A stretch of DNA of 64,000 nucleotides from positions 103,778-167,777 of the forward strand of contig NZ_JAHYSG010000011.1 in assembly GCF_022095675.1 (NCBI RefSeq), in the 5' to 3' direction. The DNA is from Dactylosporangium sp. AC04546. GTDB lineage: Bacteria; Actinomycetota; Actinomycetes; Mycobacteriales; Micromonosporaceae. Every line of letters starts with the position of its first letter. Position 1 is the first letter of the stretch. The notes under the pieces were generated by a model. It saw only the letters and a list, made by a program, of their open reading frames with translations. It had not been told where the DNA came from and did not search any database. Below, piece after piece: positions 24,861 through 32,116 of the stretch. A program made the position numbers and the translations under genes.

Positions 24861-26618
24861 TCAGGCAGCCGCCGCCTCGGAGGAGCGGGCCGGGCGGATG
24901 ATCCATAAGGCGGTGCCGTACATCGCCAGGCCCAGCGCGATGAACGCCCCCGCGACCACGTAGCGCCAGCCGCCCGGCATGTACGTCGCGAGGAACCACG
25001 AGTGCCGCAGCGTCCCGTTGGCCACGAACACCGCGGCGAGGATGCCCTGCGGGACCAGCGGGATGGCGGCGAACCCGAGGCACCATCCGGCGATCAGCCG
25101 CCGCGGCCGGCTCAGCTCGGCGAACCGGGTCGTGACGCTCGGCCGACCCGACGAGCCCTGCGGCTTGCGGCCGGTGCGCATCGTGTCGAGCAGCTCCGGC
25201 CCATGCGACCGCAGCCGCCGCTCTGCCAGCCGGCCGAAGCCCCAGTAGTAGAGCGCGCCGGTCACGACGCCGACGAGGACGCCGGGCCAGCCGAGCCACG
25301 CCGCCGCCAGCACCGCCGGAATCGCGGCGGCCAGCACCAGCGCGAGCATCAGGTAGGCCAGGCCGGTCAGGCCGCCGTCGTCCTCGCTGGTCCGCAGCGG
25401 GTTGCCGGCCCGGCGGTGCGGGTCGGTGCCGGGCACCAGCGCGGTGACCGAGATGAGCGGCACCAGCCCGGCCGCGCCGCCCAGCAGGGCCGGCAGCAGC
25501 GCCAGCACCAGCGGCCAGGGACCGCCCGCGATCGCGGTGAGCCCGACGGTCAGCACCAGCGCGATCGGGCCCTGGGTCGAGATCCAGGCCAGCTGCCGGC
25601 CGCGGACGTCGCTCATCCCCGGCGTCATCAGCGTCAGCCAGAGCGCGGTGCCGTCGGTGCCGTACAGGTTGGAGGCCATGGCCGCGGCCATCGCGACGAA
25701 GATCGGTCCCGCATACGGCAGCATCCCGTCCCAGCCGATCAGCAGCGGGCTGGCGGCGAAGCAGACGCCGTAGGACAGCGCGAACGCCAGCTGGTGGTTG
25801 CGCACCAGGTCGCGGGCCCACGTGCGCAGCTCCTTGGCGACAACGGCGCCCTGGGCGGTGGTCGCGGTGATCGGGCGGCGGCCGCGGCCGGAGACCCGGG
25901 TGCTGCCGGCGCGCCGGCTCAGCAGCGCCGCCCACGCGCCGAGCAGCGCCAGCACGAGCGCGGCCAGCGCGCCGAGCGCCCACCACTGGCCGCGGACGGC
26001 GAGCAGGCCCCAGCCCGACGGCAGATACCACACCGCGTCGGGCGTGCCCGTCGTGTCGAACACCACCATGAACACCCAGATCTGGCCGAGCGCGGCGAGA
26101 ATCGTGCCGTTGACGAGGCCGGAGCCGATGGCGCCGAGCCGCGAGCGCAGCGTCAGCCCGACCACGGCCACCGACACCTTGGACAGCAGCACGAACACCG
26201 CGAGCTGCAGCGCCATGGCCGGCAGGGCGACGAGGGCGTTGACGACGCCGAGCCGCGCGCCGGCGACGAGCAGCCCGAGCGAAGCGACCAGGCTGACCAG
26301 CGGCGCGACACCGACGAAGGCGCCGGCCAGCAGGCCGACCGCGAGGCGCCGGGCCGGCAGTCCGAGCATGCCGAAATACTCCGGGCGCAGCGTCTCGTCG
26401 CCGCCGCCCATGAACACCGGCCCGAGCATCCAGCCGAGCAGCCAGACCGCGTAACCGGCGGCGAGCAGGTCGGGGCTCACGAACGCCAGGTAGATCGTGC
26501 CGGCCGCGAGCAGCAGGCCGAGCACCGCACCGGTGCCGGCCGCCTGCGCCCGCTGGCCCCGGTAGGAGTGGCGCAGGACGGCGATCTTCATCTGCGCCAT
26601 GGTCAACGCGACAGCCAC
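24861..26618 (-). CDS. ABC transporter permease (exporter type)
   Basis: A 585-residue integral membrane protein with about 12 hydrophobic segments in two groups separated by a soluble region near residues 250-275 and another Arg-rich loop around 480-500. No Walker motifs. It lies directly after the ATPase gene at 26603. ATG at 26618 would overlap the ATPase stop by 16 bases; ATG at 26600 (MAQMKIAVL) just after the stop is an alternative start. Likely exports an unknown substrate with its partner ATPase. It ends 108 bases after the YCII gene end. Confidence 0.85.
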   Translation of the reverse strand: MAVALTMAQMKIAVLRHSYRGQRAQAAGTGAVLGLLLAAGTIYLAFVSPDLLAAGYAVWLLGWMLGPVFMGGGDETLRPEYFGMLGLPARRLAVGLLAGAFVGVAPLVSLVASLGLLVAGARLGVVNALVALPAMALQLAVFVLLSKVSVAVVGLTLRSRLGAIGSGLVNGTILAALGQIWVFMVVFDTTGTPDAVWYLPSGWGLLAVRGQWWALGALAALVLALLGAWAALLSRRAGSTRVSGRGRRPITATTAQGAVVAKELRTWARDLVRNHQLAFALSYGVCFAASPLLIGWDGMLPYAGPIFVAMAAAMASNLYGTDGTALWLTLMTPGMSDVRGRQLAWISTQGPIALVLTVGLTAIAGGPWPLVLALLPALLGGAAGLVPLISVTALVPGTDPHRRAGNPLRTSEDDGGLTGLAYLMLALVLAAAIPAVLAAAWLGWPGVLVGVVTGALYYWGFGRLAERRLRSHGPELLDTMRTGRKPQGSSGRPSVTTRFAELSRPRRLIAGWCLGFAAIPLVPQGILAAVFVANGTLRHSWFLATYMPGGWRYVVAGAFIALGLAMYGTALWIIRPARSSEAAAA

Positions 26619-27367
26619 GACAGCTCCTTGATGCCGGTCCGCTCGCCGCCGACGAGCCCGACGAACGTGTCTTCGAGGGAGTGGGCGCCGCGCACGTCGT
26701 CGAGCGGCCCGGCCGCGACGACCCGACCGGCGTCGACCACGGCGACGTGGTCGCAGAGCTGCTCGACGAGTGCCATCACGTGGCTGGACAGCACGATCGA
26801 TCCACCGCCTGCGACGAACCCGCGCAGGATGGTCTTGATGGTGGCGGCCGAGACGGGGTCGACGGCCTCGAACGGCTCGTCGAGCACCAGCAGCCGCGGC
26901 GCGTGCAGCAGCGCGGTGGCGAGCCCGATCTTCTTCCGCATGCCCGTCGAGTACTCGATGATGAGCGTCCGCTCGGCGCCGTCGAGCTCCAGCACGGCGA
27001 GCAGCTCGTCCGCGCGCCGGGCGACGACGTCCTTCGACAGACCGCGCAGCAGGCCGAGGTAGGTGAGCGCTTCGCGCCCGGTGAGCCGCTCCGGCATGGC
27101 CAGCCCGTCGGGCAGCACGCCGACGAGGGCCTTGGCCTGTGCGGGCGCCGCCCAGACGTCGGCGCCGAAGATCCGCGCGCTCCCGCCGTCGGGCCGCAGC
27201 AGGCCGACGGCCATCGACAGGGTGGTGGTCTTGCCCGCCCCGTTCTGCCCGACGAGGCCGAAGAACGAGCCGGGCGGGACGGTCAGGTCGACGGCGTCGA
27301 CGGCGACCTTGTCGCCGAACCGCTTGGTGAGCGCCCGAATCTCCAGGGCCGGTGTCTGCTGTGGCAT
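26603..27367 (-). CDS. ABC transporter ATP-binding protein
   Basis: A 254-residue ABC ATPase of the exporter (ABC-2/ NatA-like) class. Walker A is FFGLVGQNGAGKTTTLSMAV, the signature is YSTGMRKKIGLATAL, and Walker B is RLLVLDEPFEAVD, followed by SIVLSSHVMALVEQL as the switch His. Signature YSTGMRKK (rather than LSGGQ) is common in this class. It is the first gene of a two-gene operon with the permease. Confidence 0.92.
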   Translation of the reverse strand: MPQQTPALEIRALTKRFGDKVAVDAVDLTVPPGSFFGLVGQNGAGKTTTLSMAVGLLRPDGGSARIFGADVWAAPAQAKALVGVLPDGLAMPERLTGREALTYLGLLRGLSKDVVARRADELLAVLELDGAERTLIIEYSTGMRKKIGLATALLHAPRLLVLDEPFEAVDPVSAATIKTILRGFVAGGGSIVLSSHVMALVEQLCDHVAVVDAGRVVAAGPLDDVRGAHSLEDTFVGLVGGERTGIKELSWLSR

Positions 27368-27506
27368 GTCATCGAAGGTAGGGATTCACGGCGGCCGACG
27401 CAGTAGAGGTGGGTACCGACTTCGGGGTGGAGGTAACTACACCTCGCCCCGTCGATGTCCGTACATCGGCGATGGACGCTCTCCGCGGCGGTATTCGTGC
27501 CAATCG

Positions 27507-27520
27507 TGTTATCGCTAACA
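27507..27520. promoter_or_regulatory. Candidate LacI-type operator of the arabinofuranosidase gene
   Basis: TGTTATCGCTAACA has perfect 5-bp arms TGTTA/TAACA around TCGC, and GTTAGCATCGA at 27560 is a half site. Palindromes of the TGTTAGCGCTAACA type are bound by LacI-family arabinose/arabinan regulators in actinomycetes. The gene 89 bases downstream is an arabinofuranosidase. Confidence 0.6.
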
Positions 27521-27608
27521 TGTGCCATTCACAATGCGTGATGACGATCGCATGTGACCGTTAGCATCGATGTCGATCAGTTCACCGCACCGCCAACCGG
27601 AGGACTCG

Positions 27609-29147
27609 ATGGGAATGAGAGGACGGGCCGCGCTGCTCACCGCCGCGGCCGCACTCGTCGCCGGCATCGCGATCGCGCCGACGACCGCCCAGGCCGCGAC
27701 GTCGCAGCCCTGCGACATCTACGCCGCGGGCGGCACGCCGTGCGTCGCCGCGCACAGCACGACCCGGGCGCTCTACGGCACCTACAACGGCGCGCTGTAC
27801 CAGGTCCGCCGCGCCTCGGACAACACGACCCGCGACATCGGGCTGCTCAGCGCGGGCGGCTACGTGGACGCCGCCACGCAGGATTCCTTCTGCAGCGGTA
27901 CCTCATGCGTCATCACGATCATCTATGACCAGTCCGGCCGGAACAACCGGCTCACCCAGGCGCCGCCCGGCGGCTTCAACGGCCCGGCCGCCGGCGGCTA
28001 CGACAACCTCGCCGACGCGACCGCGGCGCCGATCACGGTCGGCGGGCACAAGGCCTACGGCGTATTCGTCGCGCCGGGCACCGGATACCGCAACAACAAC
28101 ACCAACGGCGTGGCCACGGGCGACCAGCCCGAGGGAATGTACGCCATCTTCGACGGCACCCACTACAACGCCGGCTGCTGCTTCGACTACGGCAACGCCG
28201 AACGCAACAGCCGCGACAACGGCAACGGGACGATGGAGGCCATCTACTTCGGCAACATCAAGGCGTGGGGATACGGTACCGGGAACGGCCCCTGGGTCAT
28301 GGCCGACCTCGAAAACGGACTGTTCTCCGGCGTGAACCCCGGCTACAACGCCAACGACCCGACGGCCAACCACCGGTTCCTCACGGCGATCGTCAAGGGC
28401 GAGCCGAACCACTGGTCGATCCGCGCCGGCAACGCCCAGTCGGGTGGCCTTTCGACGCACTACAACGGCGCCCGCCCGAACGCCTCCGGCTACAACCCGA
28501 TGAAGAAGGAAGGCGCCATCATCCTGGGCATCGGCGGCGACAACAGCAACAGCTCGGCCGGCACCTTCTACGAGGGCGTGATGACGTCCGGCTATCCGTC
28601 GGACGCCACCGAGAACTCGGTGCAGGCCAACATCACGGCGGCCGGATACGCGCCCGGATCGAGCGGCAACGGCCTGCTGACCCCCGGGACGAACATCTCG
28701 CTGCGCGCCACGACGGCCTGCTGCGCCACGCGGTACATCACCCATTCCGGCGCGACCGTGAGCACCGCGGTCGTCACGTCGTCGAGCTCCTCGACCGACA
28801 AGTCGAACGCGTCGTGGACAGTCCGCGCGGGCCTGGCCGACAGCGCCTGCCTCTCGTTCGAGTCCCGCAACACGGCGGGCAGTTTCCTGAGGCACCAGAA
28901 CTATCAGCTGTACCTCCGCGCGAACGACAACACCGCCCTGTTCAAGTCGGACGCGACCTTCTGCCCCCAGTCCGGCAGAAACGGCCAGGGCAACTCGTTC
29001 GCGTCCCAGAACTTCTCGACGCGCTACATCCGCCATTACAACAACAACGTATACATCGCGAGCAACGGCGGATCGAATGCCTTCGACGCCACCGCTCTCT
29101 GGGCGGACGACGTGAGCTGGGTCGTCACGGGCGCCTGGACCCCGTAG
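27609..29147 (+). CDS. Secreted alpha-L-arabinofuranosidase, GH54 plus CBM42
   Basis: A 512-residue secreted enzyme. ATG at 27609 is chosen for GGAGGA five bases before it and the signal peptide MGMRGRAALLTAAAALVAGI with cleavage near TAQAA. The GH54 domain (about 45-350) starts SQPCDIYAAGGTPCVAAHST. Glu235 in DLENGLF and Asp311 in GGDN have the 76-residue spacing of the nucleophile and acid/base Glu221/Asp297 of Aspergillus kawachii AkAbfB. The CBM42 domain (about 360-510) binds arabinofuranose side chains (RYITHSGAT, RYIRHYNNNVYIAS). It removes arabinose from arabinoxylan or arabinan. GH54 is best known from fungi, so an old transfer is possible. Confidence 0.93.
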   Translation: MGMRGRAALLTAAAALVAGIAIAPTTAQAATSQPCDIYAAGGTPCVAAHSTTRALYGTYNGALYQVRRASDNTTRDIGLLSAGGYVDAATQDSFCSGTSCVITIIYDQSGRNNRLTQAPPGGFNGPAAGGYDNLADATAAPITVGGHKAYGVFVAPGTGYRNNNTNGVATGDQPEGMYAIFDGTHYNAGCCFDYGNAERNSRDNGNGTMEAIYFGNIKAWGYGTGNGPWVMADLENGLFSGVNPGYNANDPTANHRFLTAIVKGEPNHWSIRAGNAQSGGLSTHYNGARPNASGYNPMKKEGAIILGIGGDNSNSSAGTFYEGVMTSGYPSDATENSVQANITAAGYAPGSSGNGLLTPGTNISLRATTACCATRYITHSGATVSTAVVTSSSSSTDKSNASWTVRAGLADSACLSFESRNTAGSFLRHQNYQLYLRANDNTALFKSDATFCPQSGRNGQGNSFASQNFSTRYIRHYNNNVYIASNGGSNAFDATALWADDVSWVVTGAWTP

Positions 29148-29170
29148 CCCGGGGGTCGCCGCCGCATAGG

Positions 29171-29207
29171 AAGGCCGGAGGTCGCCGCCCGACGACCCCC
29201 GGCCTTC
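29171..29207 (+). terminator. Likely terminator after GH54 gene
   Basis: AAGGCCGGAGGTCG pairs with CGACCCCCGGCCTT (one mismatch) over a short loop and is followed by CTCCTTC. Confidence 0.65.
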
Positions 29208-29266
29208 TCCTTCAGAGCTTGCCGGCTCCCGCGCCCCCGGTGACGGACGGTGAGGAATGCGCTTTC

Positions 29267-29302
29267 CTCTGCAACGGAACCGTGTGCGGCTTTGTTGCAG
29301 AG
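29267..29302. promoter_or_regulatory. Inverted repeat with ECF-like -35 element before the sigma factor
   Basis: CTCTGCAAC (29267-29275) and its exact complement (29294-29302) are 18 bases apart, and a third related piece (TTGCAACAG) is near 29332. Inside the loop is GGAACC, the usual -35 box of ECF sigma factors. It may be the autoregulated promoter of the sigma gene at 29380. Confidence 0.4.
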
Positions 29303-29379
29303 ATCGACCGACAATGCATTCCGACCCTTGCAACAGAACGACCGGCCCGCGGCGTGATCCCAGGTGGGAAGGAGGCGGC

Positions 29380-29898
29380 GTGATCAGTTTCGACGACTAC
29401 GTGCGCCTGCGCGGCGAACGGCTGGTACGGCTGGCGCGCGTGCTGGTACGCGACCGGTACCTCGCCGAGGATCTCGTCCAGGAGGTCCTAGGCAAGGCGT
29501 ACGCGCGCTGGGACCGCATCTCGCGCGTGGACGATCCAGACATGTACCTGCGCCGCATGCTGGTCAACAGCCACATCTCCTGGCGCCGCAAACGCTCCTC
29601 CTCCGAGGTCGCCGCCGACATCCCGTCCTTCTATCCCGACCGGAGCGACGGGGGGGACATCGGCACCGAGACCGTCGAGCGGGACGCGGCATGGCGGCTC
29701 ATCGCCGACCTTCCGCCGAAGCAGCGGACGACGCTGGTGCTGCGGTACTACGAGGATCTCGACGACGCGACCATCGCGCGCATCATGCGCTGCTCACCTG
29801 TGACCGTCCGCACGCAGGCGATGCGTGCGCTGGCCACCCTCCGGGCCCGGCTCGCCGGGACGCCGGCTCTGAACAGGAAGGGGGGCACGCGGCGATGA
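29380..29898 (+). CDS. SigE-family RNA polymerase sigma factor
   Basis: A 172-residue ECF sigma factor of the actinomycete SigE family. GTG at 29380 is chosen because GGAAGGAGGC precedes it. Region 2 has RLARVLVRDRYLAEDLVQEV and YARWDRISRVDDPDMYLRRM; region 4 has LPPKQRTTLVLRYYEDLDD and CSPVTVRTQAMRALATLRAR. It directs RNA polymerase to a set of stress or envelope genes. The stop overlaps the ATG of the next gene, a single-pass membrane protein, which is the usual place of a regulator or target of such a factor. Confidence 0.93.
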   Translation: MISFDDYVRLRGERLVRLARVLVRDRYLAEDLVQEVLGKAYARWDRISRVDDPDMYLRRMLVNSHISWRRKRSSSEVAADIPSFYPDRSDGGDIGTETVERDAAWRLIADLPPKQRTTLVLRYYEDLDDATIARIMRCSPVTVRTQAMRALATLRARLAGTPALNRKGGTRR

Positions 29899-30977
29899 AC
29901 GACATCGACCCGATCTTCGTGTCCGCGCTCCGGGAGCGGGCCGAGGGCGCTGTCCACGTCGAACAGCTGCTCGCCGCATCCCGCCGCCGCGGGGTCCGCC
30001 GGGTGCGCACACGCAAGGTCCTGCTCACGTCGGGCGCGGCCGCGGCCGTGCTGGCCGTCGCGCTGACCGCCACGCTGATCCCCCGGCCGCACACGACGCC
30101 GCCCCCACCCACGACCACGTCGTCGGCCCAGCCACCGTCCCCCAGCCCGTCGCCGAGCGCACCACCGCTGCACCGCCCGGCCGTGAACTCCACCCTGTCC
30201 CCGCTGACCACCACCGGCAAGGTCGGCGAGGGCCTGCAGATCCACCTCGACACGGTGGACCCGCAGGCGACCCAGCTCTTCTGGACGTCGGCCGAGAACC
30301 GGGAGGTACTGCAGGTCTTCCGCGGCGACGAGTCGTCGAACGAGCCGTACATCGCCTACACGCTCGAGGTGGACGGCGGCGGCCCCGACTTCCGGGACAG
30401 CCTGCCGGACAAGGTAAGAGAGCAGGATCTCACGATCAGAGGCCGGCCCGCGACACTGCTGTACACCGAAAACCGGGCCTGGCTGCGCTTCGTCCTGGAG
30501 AGCAACGCGTTCGCCCAGGTGAGCGTCGCTTTCCGCGACGCACCTGTCGCCGCCGACACCATCCGCGCGTCGGTGCTCGACATCGTCTCCTGGCTACGCG
30601 CCGACCACGTCCTGACCTGCACGGTCCCGTTCCGCCTGACCTGGGCCCCGCAGGGCGCCCGCACCGAAGGCTGCGGCACGTCCACGGGCACCAGCCCCCT
30701 GCCGGACTCGGTACGCCAGACGTCCTGGATCCAGCTCCCGAGCGGCGGCACGTTCGCGATCACCGCGTTCCCCCGCGGCGCCGCGGAGGCGGTCGACCCG
30801 AACCGGACGTACGCCGGCCGCCAGCTCGAAAGGGGCCCGGACCTCTGGAAGATCGACATCGACGGCCGCACGTACGGGCTGGACCTGAGCACGGCCGCCC
30901 TGACCGAGGACCAGCTGATGCACATCCTGACCAGCGTCGTACCCGCCGAACCCAGGGTCGACCCCCTGGCCCGCTAG
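29895..30977 (+). CDS. Membrane-anchored hypothetical partner of the sigma factor
   Basis: A 360-residue protein with a short cytoplasmic head (about 40 residues, with VEQLLAASRRRGVRRVRTRK), one membrane span (VLLTSGAAAAVLAVALTATL), a Pro/Ser/Thr linker, and a large extracytoplasmic domain. The ATG overlaps the sigma stop (ATGA). The head lacks the zinc HxxxCxxC of ZAS anti-sigma factors, so it is not a classic anti-sigma factor, though its topology and coupling fit a sensor or anti-sigma-like role. Two cysteines occur in the outer domain (LTCTV, EGCGT) and may form a disulfide. Confidence 0.75.
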   Translation: MNDIDPIFVSALRERAEGAVHVEQLLAASRRRGVRRVRTRKVLLTSGAAAAVLAVALTATLIPRPHTTPPPPTTTSSAQPPSPSPSPSAPPLHRPAVNSTLSPLTTTGKVGEGLQIHLDTVDPQATQLFWTSAENREVLQVFRGDESSNEPYIAYTLEVDGGGPDFRDSLPDKVREQDLTIRGRPATLLYTENRAWLRFVLESNAFAQVSVAFRDAPVAADTIRASVLDIVSWLRADHVLTCTVPFRLTWAPQGARTEGCGTSTGTSPLPDSVRQTSWIQLPSGGTFAITAFPRGAAEAVDPNRTYAGRQLERGPDLWKIDIDGRTYGLDLSTAALTEDQLMHILTSVVPAEPRVDPLAR

Positions 30978-31032
30978 CCTCGATGTCCATGAGGGGAACT
31001 GGGGTTGGCGTTCAATCCGCCCGCGCCCCGCA

Positions 31033-31122
31033 CAGGTGCTGTCGCTGTCGTGGTCCCCGGACGGCCGCCGCCTCGCCTCAGCCACCCGCGACGGCACGTT
31101 GACGGTACGCCCGACGGCCTGA
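31033..31122 (+). pseudogene. Relic of a WD40 repeat protein
   Basis: From 31033 the frame reads QVLSLSWSPDGRRLASATRD then GTLTVRPTA and a stop. This is one clear WD40 blade with SPDGRRLAS and a final strand. No start or other blades remain, and the upstream stretch does not extend the family. It is a leftover 3' end of a longer gene. Confidence 0.5.
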
Positions 31123-31152
31123 GAATCTCTTGCTCCGACGGGGGAGGCAAGG

Positions 31153-32037
31153 ATGAGGCGATTCCTGCTGGCAGCGTGCGCACTGCTGGTGCTGGGCACC
31201 GCGGCCTGCGCGGCGCCGAAGGGCACGGACGGCAACCTGGTCGACGACTGGCCGGCGCTGCCGGCGCCGAAGGTCCCGGAGCCGGCCGTGGGCGCCTGCT
31301 GGAAGACGACGGCCTGGGCGGCGTACGAGCAGCTGGCGTTCGAGTACACCCTGCCGGCCGACTGCGCGACCGAACACCACATGGAGACGGTCCACGTCGG
31401 CCAGGTCCCTGCCGACCTGGCCAGCAGCACCCAGGTCCCGTCGGCGCTCCAGCTTTCCCAGGTGTACCGCGAGTGCGAGCCGGCGGCGGAGAAGTACCTG
31501 GGCGGCGCCTGGCAGACGGGCCGCGTCTACCTCTACCTGCACCCCACGACAGCCGCCCAGTGGCGCGGCGGCGCCCGCTTCTACCGCTGCGACGTGGCAA
31601 CGGTCGACTCAGAGGCGGATCATCTGGTACCCCAGACCGGCACGCTGAAGGACTCGCTGCGCCCCGGCGGCCCGCGAGCGATCGGCTGCGGCAACCAGGT
31701 GGTGCGGGACAAGAAGATCGTCGACCTGACCCCGACGGCCTGCACGGACCCGCACGACACCGAGCTGGTCGGCTACGCCCGCCGCCCGGACGTCCAGACG
31801 ATCCCCCCGGACTACAAGGGCATCGAGGCCATCTTCAAGTCCGAGTGCGAGGCCCAGCTCCTGGCGTACACGGGCATGTCGGCGAGCCACTACGCCCGCC
31901 AGCCGGTGGGCATCATCACCTGGGTGACCACGAACAACCACGGCTGGACCGCGGGCGACCACTCGGCCCGCTGCTACTTGATCACGAACAAGAAGCTCAC
32001 CCGCTCTCTCAAGTCCGCCGGCAACGTGGCGGTCTAG
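31153..32037 (+). CDS. Septum formation family lipoprotein
   Basis: A 294-residue lipoprotein. The signal is MRRFLLAACALLVL with lipobox LGTAAC. The mature part matches the septum-formation family (Septum_form), with CWK..., DC...HMETV, paired cysteines (CEPAAEKYLGG, CTDPHDTELVGYA, CYLITN). Two copies of the roughly 130-residue module seem to be present, as each contains a CxxxHxxE-like start (DCATEHHMETV and CTDPHDTELVG). These proteins are surface lipoproteins of unclear function in actinomycetes. RBS GGGGGAGGCAAGG lies before the ATG. Confidence 0.8.
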   Translation: MRRFLLAACALLVLGTAACAAPKGTDGNLVDDWPALPAPKVPEPAVGACWKTTAWAAYEQLAFEYTLPADCATEHHMETVHVGQVPADLASSTQVPSALQLSQVYRECEPAAEKYLGGAWQTGRVYLYLHPTTAAQWRGGARFYRCDVATVDSEADHLVPQTGTLKDSLRPGGPRAIGCGNQVVRDKKIVDLTPTACTDPHDTELVGYARRPDVQTIPPDYKGIEAIFKSECEAQLLAYTGMSASHYARQPVGIITWVTTNNHGWTAGDHSARCYLITNKKLTRSLKSAGNVAV

Positions 32038-32066
32038 CGATGAGCCTGCTAGCCCTGGTCGAGCAG

Positions 32067-32093
32067 GCCTCGCGGGGAATGCCCCGCTGAGGC
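32067..32093. terminator. Hairpin between convergent genes
   Basis: GCCTCGCGGGG (32067-32077) pairs with CCCCGC, a one-base bulge and GAGGC (to 32093) over loop AATG. There is no T-run, so the terminator call is tentative. It lies between the lipoprotein and the ABC permease gene that is read from the other strand. Confidence 0.55.
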
Positions 32094-32116
32094 CCTCCCC
32101 TCCGGAGCCGGTCGAG

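Noticed and set aside
29895..30010. Possible classic zinc anti-sigma factor after the sigma gene.
   Set aside because: The HxxxCxxC zinc motif is missing, so only a general membrane partner role is proposed.
32040..32090. A 16-codon frame starting at ATG 32040.
   Set aside because: It lies on the hairpin between convergent genes and has no ribosome site.
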